A DNA stretch of 7,229 bases, from assembly GCA_944380625.1 (NCBI GenBank), contig CALWIE010000074.1, positions 1-7,229 of the forward strand, read 5' to 3'. The position numbers and the translations under genes were made by a program. The first letter of the stretch is position 1; every line of letters begins with the position of its first letter. Shown here piece after piece: positions 1-6,188 of this stretch. The notes under the pieces were generated by a model. That model was not told the DNA's origin and searched no databases. It saw nothing but the letters and a program-made list of their open reading frames with translations. The stretch is from an uncultured Clostridia bacterium. Lineage in GTDB: Bacteria; Bacillota_A; Clostridia; Oscillospirales; Acutalibacteraceae.

Positions 1-3000
1 AGGCGTCTTTGGCAAAGCGGAGGCGGAGGGTTTTGATCTCGTAGGGGAGCACCGGGACGCGGCAGAAGGCGCCGGAGGCCTCCACCGGGGCCAGGGGATT
101 TTCCAGCAGATCGCACTCCTCCACAGAGGCCAGCTTCCGGCCGAAGAGGAGGTCCACCGGGCCCCGGGCATTTTCGTGCTCGTAAAGGCGCAGGATGACC
201 CCGTCCCCATCCTCGGCGGCCTTCACGGTCTCCAGGGTCACGTGGGGGCAGCTGGTGGAGACAAAGCTGAAGGCCTCCTGAGAGGCGGCGCCCCGCTGGG
301 CCCGAAGGGGCTGGTTCAGGAAGAGGGCCTGGCGCTGGGTGCCTCCCTGCTGCCAGGAGCCCCCGTGGGGATACAGGCTGTAGGTGAAGAAGTGCTCTTC
401 CCGGTCCGCCTGGGGATTGGGCTCCCGGCCGCACTTGATGAGGGAGAGGGACAGCACCCCGTCCTCCACCGAGTGGCCGTACTTGCAGTCGTTGAGCAGG
501 CTGACGCCGTAGCGCCCCTCGGACAGGTCGGCCCAGCGCTGGCCGCAGCTTTCAAAGCGGGCCTTCTCCCAGCTGGTGTTCCGGTGGACCTTCCGCTTTA
601 CGTTGCCGAACTGGATGTCGAAAGTAGCCTCGTCGGCGTGGATCTCCAGGGGGAACTGGACCTTCAAAAGCTGCTGGTCCTCGTGCCAGTCCACATAGGT
701 CTCAAAGTCGATCCGGCGCAGGCCGGCGTAAAAGCGCACCTTCTGCCGCAGCAGGGAGTCCCCGTAGCGGCGCTCCACCTCCAGGGTGGCCCGCAGCGGC
801 CCCAGCTCGGTCCACCGCAGGGAGGACACATCCTCCAGGGGCCAGGACTTCTCCCGGTAATAGGCGTCCACGTCCCAGTTGTCGTAGTTCATGGGCTTGT
901 CCTCAAAGGCAACCAGGGCGTTGCCGCTGGCCCCGGGCTGGAACACCTCCCGGCCGTACTCCTTGTCGTACAGGCGGGCGAAAGTCCCGTCCTCCCCCAG
1001 CTCCAGAATGTAGAAGGGGGTCTCCAGACGGTTTTCCTCCAGCAGGAAGGGGGACTCCTCCACGGGGGCCTTCCCGGCCCGCAGGACCTTCCAACCCTTG
1101 GAGGGCAGGCCCTTTACAAAGGCCACGGCGCCCTCTTCGGTGCGCTGCACCGGATAGGCGTTCCCCTCGCCGTCCTCCAGGGAGGGGGCGTCGAAATCCC
1201 CCAGAAAGACCACGTCCTCCCGCTTAAAGCCCGTGGTGTTGAAGAGGGTCACCGCCTGGGGGGCCTCCTCCACAAGGCTCTGGGCCCGGGCCTCCAGAAG
1301 GGCGCCGCCCTCCTGAGCCAGCTGGGCGTACTCCACCTTGGTCTGCTCGTAGACCTCCCGGATGGCGGAGCCGGGCAGGGTGTCGTGGAACTGGTTAAGC
1401 AGGGTGAGCTTCCACAGGCGCTCCAGCTCCTGGCGGGGATAGGGCAGCCGCTGACCGGCCAGCACAGAAAAGAGCTCCAGGTCCATGAGGAGGAACTCCG
1501 TCTTCCGGTTGGCCCGCTTGTTCCGGGCCATGGAGGTGTAGGTGCCCCGGTGGTACTCAAAGTAGAACTCCCCTTCCCACACGGGCAGGCGGGGGTCGCC
1601 CCACACCCGGTCTTCCAGCTCCCGGAAATACTCCCCCGCAAACTCCTGGCGGGTGCGGGGAAGGCCCCGCAGGCCCTTCTCCAGGCGGGCATGGGTCTCC
1701 AGCATCTCCCGGGTGGGGCCGCCGCCCCCGTCCCCGTAGCCGTAGGCGATGAGCACGTCCCGGTTCAGGTCCTTGTTCTGATACCGCTCCCAGCTGCCCA
1801 GCACCGCGTCGGGGTGGAGCATGCCGTTGTAGGTGGTGAAGAAATTCTCCGCCGGCTGGCCCACGGTCAGGGTGGTGATGAAGTGCGCCAGCACCTCGGT
1901 GCCGTCGATGCCCCGCCAGCGCAAGGTGTCCGCGGGGATCTCGTTTACCTGGTTCCAGGAGAGCTTGGTGGTCATAAAATAGTCCACGCCGCACTTCTTC
2001 ATAATCTGGGGCAGGGCCCCGGAGTAGCCGAACACGTCGGGCAGCCAGAGGATCTTGCTGTCCACGCCGAACTCCTCTTTAAAGAACCGCTTGCCATAGA
2101 GGAACTGCCGCACCAAAGACTCCCCAGAGGTCAGGTTGCAGTCGGCCTCCAGCCACATGCCACCTTCGGGCTCCCAGCGGCCCTCCTCCACCCGGCGCTT
2201 GAGCTGGGCGTAGACCTCGGGATAGCGCTCCTTTAAGAACACGTAGAGCTGGGGCTGGCTGGACATGAACTTGTACGCGGGGTACTCCTCCATGAGCTTG
2301 AGCACTGTGGAAAAGCTGCGGGCGGTCTTCTCCCGGGTCTGGGCCACAGTCCACAGCCAGGCCACGTCGATGTGGGTGTGGCCGATGCAGGTGGCAATGG
2401 CCTCACCGCTGCCGGCCAGGTCCTCGTAGAGGGCCTTTTTCAGGTAGCGCCGGGCCTGGCGCACCGATTCGGAAAAGGCGGGGCTGGGCACCTTCCGCAG
2501 GTCCACAAGGTTGATGGCGTCGTTGAGCACCTTCTCCATGGGATAGGTGGGCAGCTTCATCTTCTCCATGCGGGGGAAGGCCCACAGGGGCACCTGCAGG
2601 TCGTAGTAGAGGCCCTCCACCTGGCGGTCCACCTCCACCAGACGGCCCGCCAGCCGGAACTCCTGGTGGAGCACCCCGGTGTAGGCCTGCAGGTCCAGCC
2701 GGTACTCCTCCCCGGCCCGGGCGTGCTCGGTGAGCAGCACGTCCCGGTGGTTGATGTCCAATCCCTGGGTCACCTTGCCGTTTACAAAGAGCAAAAACTG
2801 GGGGTTGCGGCCGTCGTCCCCGCTCTCCAGCTGGGTGGAAAGCCAAAGGCGCACCGGCTTCCCCTCCAGCTCCTGGGGCATGGTGAAGGAGGCCCGGAAC
2901 CAGTAGTGCCTGTCGGGGCCGTACCAGTGCATGGTCTCGCTGTCAAAGTCCTCCCAGGCCCCGGGGGCGGCCTCAGCCTCCTCCGGACGGAAGAACAGCC

Positions 3001-3100
3001 CCTCCTTCATCTGCCAGCGGGTGAGGGGGTGGGGCTTCCCCTGGGAAGCCTCCCGCAGCTGGCGGCAGATCACCTCTACCCGTTTTGCCGTAATATCCAT
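1..3100 (-). CDS. GH38 alpha-mannosidase (class II, MAN2C1/Ams1-like), 3' end cut off by the window
   Basis: This gene encodes a glycoside hydrolase family 38 enzyme that removes alpha-linked mannose from glycans by a zinc-dependent retaining mechanism. The frame is open for 1033 residues from ATG at 3100 to the window edge. Family landmarks appear in order. GHTHIDVAWLW begins at residue 240, with H243 and D245 as expected zinc ligands. WLPDVFGYS places the catalytic nucleophile at D355. YGDGGGGPT surrounds D457. NQFHDTLPGS supplies the last zinc-ligand histidine, H572. An N-terminal beta-rich region (about 1-230) precedes the catalytic barrel, and beta domains follow from about residue 640. 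The last visible residues, LPYEIKTLRLRFAKDA, resemble the family's C-terminal strand, so few codons are missing. No signal peptide is visible, so the enzyme is probably cytoplasmic and acts on imported oligosaccharides. GGAAGG at 3106-3111 lies 5 bases before the start. Linkage specificity cannot be read from sequence. Confidence 0.95.
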   Translation of the reverse strand, partial: MDITAKRVEVICRQLREASQGKPHPLTRWQMKEGLFFRPEEAEAAPGAWEDFDSETMHWYGPDRHYWFRASFTMPQELEGKPVRLWLSTQLESGDDGRNPQFLLFVNGKVTQGLDINHRDVLLTEHARAGEEYRLDLQAYTGVLHQEFRLAGRLVEVDRQVEGLYYDLQVPLWAFPRMEKMKLPTYPMEKVLNDAINLVDLRKVPSPAFSESVRQARRYLKKALYEDLAGSGEAIATCIGHTHIDVAWLWTVAQTREKTARSFSTVLKLMEEYPAYKFMSSQPQLYVFLKERYPEVYAQLKRRVEEGRWEPEGGMWLEADCNLTSGESLVRQFLYGKRFFKEEFGVDSKILWLPDVFGYSGALPQIMKKCGVDYFMTTKLSWNQVNEIPADTLRWRGIDGTEVLAHFITTLTVGQPAENFFTTYNGMLHPDAVLGSWERYQNKDLNRDVLIAYGYGDGGGGPTREMLETHARLEKGLRGLPRTRQEFAGEYFRELEDRVWGDPRLPVWEGEFYFEYHRGTYTSMARNKRANRKTEFLLMDLELFSVLAGQRLPYPRQELERLWKLTLLNQFHDTLPGSAIREVYEQTKVEYAQLAQEGGALLEARAQSLVEEAPQAVTLFNTTGFKREDVVFLGDFDAPSLEDGEGNAYPVQRTEEGAVAFVKGLPSKGWKVLRAGKAPVEESPFLLEENRLETPFYILELGEDGTFARLYDKEYGREVFQPGASGNALVAFEDKPMNYDNWDVDAYYREKSWPLEDVSSLRWTELGPLRATLEVERRYGDSLLRQKVRFYAGLRRIDFETYVDWHEDQQLLKVQFPLEIHADEATFDIQFGNVKRKVHRNTSWEKARFESCGQRWADLSEGRYGVSLLNDCKYGHSVEDGVLSLSLIKCGREPNPQADREEHFFTYSLYPHGGSWQQGGTQRQALFLNQPLRAQRGAASQEAFSFVSTSCPHVTLETVKAAEDGDGVILRLYEHENARGPVDLLFGRKLASVEECDLLENPLAPVEASGAFCRVPVLPYEIKTLRLRFAKDA

Positions 3101-3125
3101 AAAAACCTTCCAACCTTTCCTTGTG

Positions 3126-3155
3126 TGTCCCTTCGCAAGGCGAAAATCATGGACA
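3126..3155. repeat. Nested inverted repeat at the mannosidase transcription start
   Basis: TTCGC (3132-3136) and GCGAA (3140-3144) are perfect arms around a 3-base centre. They are enclosed by a second pair, TGTCC (3126-3130) and GGACA (3151-3155). The structure spans the predicted start point just downstream of the -10 box, where a repressor would block transcription. It could be an operator or only a small hairpin at the 5' end of the mRNA. No regulator gene for it is in the window. Confidence 0.35.
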
Positions 3156-3183
3156 TTATACTACCAAACCCGGCGGCTGCAAA
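3155..3183 (-). promoter_or_regulatory. Sigma-A-type promoter of the alpha-mannosidase gene
   Basis: On the minus strand TTTGCA (3178-3183, 4 of 6 matches to TTGACA) and a perfect TATAAT (3155-3160) are separated by 17 bases. Transcription should begin near 3148, giving a leader of about 48 bases before the mannosidase ATG at 3100. The promoter lies downstream of the importer operon's terminator, so the mannosidase is its own transcription unit. Confidence 0.75.
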
Positions 3184-3281
3184 GGCCTGGGGGCCCATTT
3201 GGAGAAATTGATGCAAAACCGACAGAACTTTCCTTCCCGCCCCCGCCTTGCCGGGGAAAGCTTCCCAAACACCTGGGGTGC

Positions 3282-3316
3282 AAAAAGGGCTCCGGCCGCT
3301 GCGCCGGAGCCCTTTT
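3282..3316 (-). terminator. Intrinsic terminator ending the amino acid importer operon, possibly bidirectional
   Basis: GGGCTCCGGC (3287-3296) and GCCGGAGCCC (3303-3312) form a perfect 10-bp GC-rich stem with a 6-base loop, flanked by an A run (3282-3286) and a T run (3313-3316). Read on the minus strand, the stem is followed by five T residues, as expected for Rho-independent termination of transcripts coming from the ATPase gene. The A/T flanks can extend the stem to 14 bp. They also give four T residues on the plus strand, so it may work weakly in that direction too, although no plus-strand gene ends here. Confidence 0.9.
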
Positions 3317-3328
3317 CCCTCACGCTTT

Positions 3329-3460
3329 TCACTTTGCCTTGTCCAGGGTGTACAGGATGTTCCCAAAGCCTCCGTCCCGGCGGCTGAAAGTGCCGGGGGT
3401 CCGCTCCTTGGCCAGGCATCCGGCGCGGCCCAAAAACTCCACGGGGACCCGGGCGGCCCC
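3329..3460 (-). other. 43-codon open stretch in frame after the ATPase stop; small gene, read-through tail or gene remnant
   Basis: Directly after the ATPase TAA (3461-3463) the same frame stays open for 43 codons to a TGA at 3329-3331, which lies 12 bases before the operon terminator. Third codon positions are G or C in 37 of 43 codons, matching the real genes nearby. The peptide ends in RRDGGFGNILYTLDKAK, which looks protein-like, but I do not recognise the family. If it is a separate gene, the best start is GTG at 3440-3442 (37 residues), with AAGGGG about 14 bases upstream, which is a poor spacing. Alternatives are a TAA read-through tail on the ATPase, the C-terminal remnant of a lost gene, or an intergenic repeat. 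The ATPase itself ends normally at the TAA (KEFLSKVL), so the stretch is not needed for its function. Confidence 0.35.
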
Positions 3461-4183
3461 TTACAGCACCTTGGAGAGGAACTCCTTCAGGCGGGGGTTC
3501 TGGGGGCGGTCGAAGAAGGCCTCGGGCTCGTTCTGCTCGGCGATCTGGCCCTCGTCCATAAAGAGGACCCGGGTGGCCACAGAGCGGGCAAAGCCCATCT
3601 CGTGGGTGACCACCACCATGGTCATGCCGTCGTCCGCCAGCTCTTTCATGATCTCCAGCACCTCTCCCACCATCTCCGGGTCCAGGGCGGAGGTGGGCTC
3701 GTCAAAGAGCATCACGTCCGGGTTCATGGCCAGGGCCCGGGCAATGGCGATGCGCTGCTGCTGGCCGCCGGAGAGCTGCTTGGGATAGGCCTCCGCCTTG
3801 TCCGGCAGGCCCACCCGCTCCAAAAGCTCCAGGGCCTTTTTGTCGGCCTCGGCTTTGGTCATCAGCTTCAGGCGCACCGGGGCCAGGGTGATGTTCTGCT
3901 TCACGGTCATGTGGGGAAAGAGGTTGAACTGCTGGAACACCATGCCCATCCGGGCCCGGAGCTTGTTGATGTCGTTTTTCGGGTCGGTGATGTCCACGCC
4001 CTCAAAGGTGATGGTGCCGCCGGTAGGCTCCTCCAGCAGGTTCAGGCACCGGAGGAAGGTGGACTTGCCCGAGCCGGAGGGCCCGATGATGGCCACCTTC
4101 TCCCCCTTTTCGATGCGCTCGTCGATGCCCTTGAGGACCTGGTGGTCCCCGTAGGTCTTGGTCAAGCCTTTAACGTCGATCAC
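3461..4183 (-). CDS. Polar amino acid ABC transporter, ATP-binding subunit (GlnQ/HisP/ArtP family)
   Basis: This is the cytoplasmic ATPase that powers uptake by the importer encoded with it. It has 240 residues, the usual length for GlnQ-type subunits. All nucleotide-binding motifs are intact: Walker [10 protein letters not shown] (34-42), Q-loop FQQFNLF (Q84), ABC signature LSGGQQQR (137-144), Walker B VMLFDEP (157-163), D-loop SALD (165-168) and switch histidine H194 in [16 protein letters not shown] is typical of the polar amino acid subfamily. I chose GTG at 4181-4183 because AAGGAGG sits 10 bases upstream and the family's N-terminus ([12 protein letters not shown]) begins there. An in-frame ATG at 4319-4321 would add a 46-residue non-homologous leader translated out of frame from the permease gene. 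The gene overlaps the permease by 14 bases, suggesting coupled translation. glnQ, hisP, artP and tcyC cannot be told apart from sequence alone. Confidence 0.96.
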   Translation of the reverse strand: MIDVKGLTKTYGDHQVLKGIDERIEKGEKVAIIGPSGSGKSTFLRCLNLLEEPTGGTITFEGVDITDPKNDINKLRARMGMVFQQFNLFPHMTVKQNITLAPVRLKLMTKAEADKKALELLERVGLPDKAEAYPKQLSGGQQQRIAIARALAMNPDVMLFDEPTSALDPEMVGEVLEIMKELADDGMTMVVVTHEMGFARSVATRVLFMDEGQIAEQNEPEAFFDRPQNPRLKEFLSKVL

Positions 4184-4931
4184 TTGCGCGCAGCCTCCTT
4201 TCCAGCAAACTCTGGAGCCAGGAAAACGCCAGCACCAGAACCAAATACATGGCGGCGGTGATGAGATAGGGGAACATGGCCTCGAAGGTCTTGGCGGAGA
4301 TGGCGTCCGCCACGTAGACAATCTCCTTGCCCGCCACCACCGAGATCAGGGAGGTGTCCTTCAAAAGGGTGATGAACTCGTTGCCCAAAGAGGGCAGGAT
4401 GGCCTTGAAAGCCTGGGGCACCACGATAAAGCGCATGGTGTCCAGATACCCCAGACCCAAAGAGCGGCCGGCCTCGGACTGGCCGGGGTCCAGGCTCATC
4501 AGACCGCCCCGGATGATCTCCGCCACATAGGCCCCGGAGTTGATGCCCAAGGCCAGGGCGCCCACCATGGCGTGCTCCCGGCTGCTCTTAAAGATGACAA
4601 AGCCCATAATCAGCAGCTGCACCATCATGGGCGTGCCCCGGATGACGGTGACATACACCTTGCAGATGGCGTTTAGAACCCCCAGCACCGGGTTGCGGCG
4701 GCCCTTGCGCTGCTGGTCGTGGCCGGTGCGCACCACCGCCACCAGCACCCCCAGCACCACGCCGATGAGCAGGGCGATGACGGTGACCAGCAGGGTGACG
4801 CCCAGGCCCTCGAAGTACTGCATCCACCGGTCCTCGTAGAACCAGGCCCGGTAGAATTTCATGTACAGGTCCTGCAGGAAGCCCGGGTTCTCCAGGGTGC
4901 AGAACTGGTCGTACATCTGGGTGAAATTCAT
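4170..4931 (-). CDS. Polar amino acid ABC transporter, permease subunit (HisM/GlnP family)
   Basis: This is the membrane channel subunit of the amino acid importer, 253 residues. Hydrophobic segments lie near residues 44-67, 84-115, 121-140, 187-207 and 222-243, consistent with the five-helix fold of this family. The conserved cytoplasmic loop is present as [20 protein letters not shown] (153-172), with the invariant glycine at 159; it docks on the ATPase. [11 protein letters not shown] (96-106) and [10 protein letters not shown] (190-199) are further family hallmarks. About 40 mostly polar and aromatic residues precede the first helix, somewhat longer than in minimal members. AGGAAG (4939-4944) lies 7 bases before ATG 4931. 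Only one permease gene is present, so a homodimer is likely. The gene starts 85 bases after the receptor stop, past an internal hairpin, and overlaps the ATPase gene by 14 bases. Confidence 0.96.
   Translation of the reverse strand: MNFTQMYDQFCTLENPGFLQDLYMKFYRAWFYEDRWMQYFEGLGVTLLVTVIALLIGVVLGVLVAVVRTGHDQQRKGRRNPVLGVLNAICKVYVTVIRGTPMMVQLLIMGFVIFKSSREHAMVGALALGINSGAYVAEIIRGGLMSLDPGQSEAGRSLGLGYLDTMRFIVVPQAFKAILPSLGNEFITLLKDTSLISVVAGKEIVYVADAISAKTFEAMFPYLITAAMYLVLVLAFSWLQSLLERRLRASDRR
4194..4200 (-). promoter_or_regulatory. Ribosome binding site that fixes the GTG start of the ATPase gene
   Basis: AAGGAGG on the minus strand lies within the last codons of the permease gene, 10 bases before GTG at 4183. 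Its strength and position support the GTG start over the distant ATG at 4321. They also imply that ribosomes finishing the permease at 4170 pass through the ATPase start. Confidence 0.8.
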
Positions 4932-4968
4932 CTGTCCACTTCCTCTCTCTCGCTGGCGTCTACAGCCG

Positions 4969-4993
4969 AAAAAGAGCGGCGCCGGGGCCGCTC
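4969..4993 (-). terminator. Internal terminator-like hairpin between receptor and permease genes
   Basis: On the minus strand GAGCGGC (4987-4993) and GCCGCTC (4974-4980) form a perfect 7-bp GC-rich stem with a 6-base loop, followed directly by five T residues (4973 down to 4969). It sits in the 85-base gap after the receptor stop, while no promoter is evident before the permease. The likely role is partial termination or protection of the upstream mRNA, giving more receptor than membrane complex, a common arrangement in binding-protein importers. Confidence 0.8.
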
Positions 4994-5016
4994 CTCTTCA
5001 GTTTCGTCCAATCCGC

Positions 5017-5937
5017 TTACTCGGCGGTGATGTACTTGTCCAGAATCTCCTGCACGGTTCCGTCCGCGATCATCTCTTCCAGAGCGTTGTTGATGGCGGT
5101 GAGCAGGGCCTCGTTGCCCTCGTCCACGGCGGCGCAGTAGTCCTCGGTGATCCAGGGGGTCTCCAGGATCTTCAGGCCCTCGTTGGCAGCCACAAACTCC
5201 TCGGCGGGGGCGTGGTCGATGATGACCGCGTCAATCTGGCCGTTGAGCAGGGCCTGCACAGCCAGGGCGCCGCTGTCGTAGCCGTTGACATGGTCCTCGC
5301 CGTAACCGCCGTTTTCGGGGGTGTCGGAGGCGTAAGACCAGCCGGTGGTGCCCGCCTGGGTGCCGATCATCTTGTCGTCGGCCAGGTCGTCGATGGAGGC
5401 GATGTCAGAGTCCTCGGTGACGATGACCACCTGGACGCCGGTGGAGTAGCTGGTGGTGAAGTCCATGACCTCGTCCCGCTCCTCGTTGTAGGTCAGGCCC
5501 GCCAAAATCACGTCGGCGGCGTTGTTCTGCACGGCGGTCAGGGCAGAGGTGAACTCCATATCGTCGATCTGCAGCTCCAGGCCCAGCTTGTCGGCGATGC
5601 CGGAGGCGATCTCCACGTCGATGCCCTCAAAGCCGGTGCCGTTGAAGCCTTCGCCGTCAGCCACCATCTCGTAGGGGGGGAACTGGGCGTTGGTGGCCAT
5701 GATGAGCTTGCCCTCTTCCACAGTGGTGAACTCCCCGGCCTCCCCGGCGGAGGCCTCCTCAGAGGACTCGCTCTCAGAGGAGCCGGTCTCAGAGGAAGGG
5801 GTCTCCTCGCTCACGGTGGAGGAGCTGCCGGCGCCGCCGGCCTGCGAGGTGGAAGAGCCGTCCCCGGCCTCGCCGCAGCCGGCCAGGGCGGCGGTCATCA
5901 GCATCAAAGCCGCCAGAAGGGTTGCAATTTTTTTCAT
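5017..5937 (-). CDS. Polar amino acid ABC transporter, substrate-binding lipoprotein (SBP family 3)
   Basis: This is the extracellular receptor of the importer, 306 residues, anchored to the membrane by lipid. The N-terminus is a lipoprotein signal: MKK, a hydrophobic stretch (4-17), then the lipobox LAGC with lipidated C21. Residues 22-70 form a linker made almost wholly of Gly, Ser, Ala, Glu and Thr. The binding domain runs from about 74 to 306: ATNAQFPPYEM (81-91), GFEGIDVEIA (102-111), and NEERDEVMDF (151-160) carrying R154, the arginine that normally holds the ligand's carboxylate. AGTTGWSYA and IDAVIIDHAPA follow in the second lobe. ATG 5937 is chosen because AAGGAG (5948-5953) lies 10 bases upstream and the signal peptide starts there. 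An ATG at 5994 overlaps the -10 box and cannot be in the message. Ligand identity is unknown; a nearby ArgR-like site hints at arginine or another basic amino acid. Confidence 0.95.
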   Translation of the reverse strand: MKKIATLLAALMLMTAALAGCGEAGDGSSTSQAGGAGSSSTVSEETPSSETGSSESESSEEASAGEAGEFTTVEEGKLIMATNAQFPPYEMVADGEGFNGTGFEGIDVEIASGIADKLGLELQIDDMEFTSALTAVQNNAADVILAGLTYNEERDEVMDFTTSYSTGVQVVIVTEDSDIASIDDLADDKMIGTQAGTTGWSYASDTPENGGYGEDHVNGYDSGALAVQALLNGQIDAVIIDHAPAEEFVAANEGLKILETPWITEDYCAAVDEGNEALLTAINNALEEMIADGTVQEILDKYITAE

Positions 5938-5992
5938 AGGTGATTCTCTCCTTCGTCCTTTGTAGGTTTTCCTCGTTGTTGGGAATATACAC

Positions 5993-6020
5993 ATTATACA
6001 ACTTATTTCGCCATTTGCAA
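5993..6020 (-). promoter_or_regulatory. Sigma-A-type promoter of the amino acid importer operon
   Basis: On the minus strand TATAAT (5993-5998) is preceded, 16 bases away, by TTGCAA (6015-6020), a 4 of 6 match to TTGACA. Transcription should start near 5986, leaving a leader of about 48 bases before the receptor ATG. A second perfect TATAAT (6036-6041) lies upstream but has no recognisable -35 box at the right distance, so it is at most a weak alternative. Confidence 0.75.
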
Positions 6021-6024
6021 GAGG

Positions 6025-6039
6025 TAATTCCGGAAATTA
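6025..6039. repeat. Imperfect palindrome upstream of the importer promoter
   Basis: TAATT (6025-6029) and AATTA (6035-6039) flank CCGGA, with an exact TTCCGGAA palindrome inside (6028-6035). It lies directly upstream of the importer -35 box. It resembles a CodY-type site only loosely, with 9 of 14 fixed positions at best, so I assign no regulator. Confidence 0.3.
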
Positions 6040-6060
6040 TAGAGGATTTCTCTGCAAGTA

Positions 6061-6078
6061 TTTGTATAAAAATACAAA
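6061..6078. promoter_or_regulatory. Perfect inverted repeat resembling an ArgR/AhrC box
   Basis: TTTGTAT (6061-6067) and ATACAAA (6072-6078) are perfect 7-bp arms around AAAA. The known ArgR box core is TGAATWWWWATTCA, and this site reads TGTATAAAAATACA, a match at 12 of 14 positions with two symmetric changes. It is centred about 83 bases upstream of the predicted importer start and 50 bases upstream of the MerR gene's -35 box. A TGTAT half-site also lies within the importer's -10 region (5996-6000). If real, it would tie the importer to arginine control. No argR gene is in the window, and AT-rich spacers can produce such repeats by chance. Confidence 0.45.
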
Positions 6079-6102
6079 AAGCGGCGTTTCCCCTCCCATT
6101 TT

Positions 6103-6117
6103 GCCCTTCAAAAGGGC
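6103..6117. repeat. Perfect 6-bp inverted repeat just before the MerR gene's -35 box
   Basis: GCCCTT (6103-6108) and AAGGGC (6112-6117) face each other across a 3-base centre and end two bases before TTGACA. The repeat is not followed by a T run on either strand, so it is not an intrinsic terminator. It could be a regulator's binding site at the promoter's upstream edge. Confidence 0.35.
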
Positions 6118-6118
6118 G

Positions 6119-6147
6119 TTGACAAGGGGCCGGAAGAGACTTAAACT
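6119..6147 (+). promoter_or_regulatory. Sigma-A-type promoter of the MerR regulator-carboxylesterase unit
   Basis: A perfect TTGACA (6119-6124) is followed after 17 bases by TAAACT (6142-6147), a 4 of 6 match to TATAAT. Transcription should start near 6154, about 35 bases before the GTG start of the regulator. The 17-base spacing is normal rather than the stretched 19-20 bases of classic MerR-activated promoters, so simple repression or a different activation site is possible. Confidence 0.65.
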
Positions 6148-6162
6148 TAAAGTACAGTTTAA
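6141..6162. promoter_or_regulatory. Probable MerR-family operator overlapping the regulator's own -10 box
   Basis: TTAAACT (6141-6147) and AGTTTAA (6156-6162) are perfect 7-bp arms around 8 bases. The dyad covers the -10 box and start point of the MerR gene. A shifted reading, CTTAAAGT then AGTTTAAA around AC, resembles the CTTAAAGT/ACTTTAAG half-sites of AdhR-type MerR regulators. Its place in front of a MerR gene suggests autoregulation; this is inference. Confidence 0.5.
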
Positions 6163-6173
6163 AATTTATCCAG

Positions 6174-6182
6174 AAAGGAGGG
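6174..6182 (+). promoter_or_regulatory. Ribosome binding site that fixes the GTG start of the MerR gene
   Basis: AAAGGAGGG lies 6 bases before GTG at 6189. From the alternative ATG at 6198 it would be 15 bases away, so the GTG start is preferred and the protein gains three residues. Confidence 0.8.
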
Positions 6183-6188
6183 ACGCCT

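Noticed and set aside
176..2236. A 686-codon open frame on the plus strand opposite the mannosidase gene
   Set aside because: It is an antisense shadow. GC-rich codons with G or C in third position rarely make stops on the other strand, the product is a low-complexity Gly/Leu/Val/Pro string, and the minus strand has clear GH38 motifs throughout.
2372..4261. Further long plus-strand open frames (2372-3211, 2931-3788, 3248-4261)
   Set aside because: They run opposite the mannosidase and ATPase genes and across the terminator, have no recognisable motif, and lack plausible ribosome binding sites.
4184..4321. Longer ATPase form starting at ATG 4321
   Set aside because: The extra 46 residues are the permease gene read in another frame, Pro/Ser-rich and unlike the family; a strong ribosome binding site points to GTG 4183.
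5748..5875. Repetitive Ser/Glu codons in the receptor gene as a possible tandem repeat
   Set aside because: The units are irregular and stay in frame; this is the usual flexible linker between a lipidated cysteine and the binding domain.
4861..5943. A 360-codon plus-strand open frame opposite the receptor gene
   Set aside because: The minus strand encodes a complete SBP family 3 lipoprotein with lipobox and ligand-binding motifs; the plus product is His/Gly/Val-rich shadow sequence.
5938..5994. Longer receptor form starting at ATG 5994
   Set aside because: This ATG overlaps the TATAAT box and lies upstream of the expected transcript start; it would also put 19 residues in front of a complete lipoprotein signal.
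6021..6041. CodY-type operator upstream of the importer
   Set aside because: The best alignment to AATTTTCNGAAAATT leaves five mismatches, too weak to name in an AT-rich spacer.
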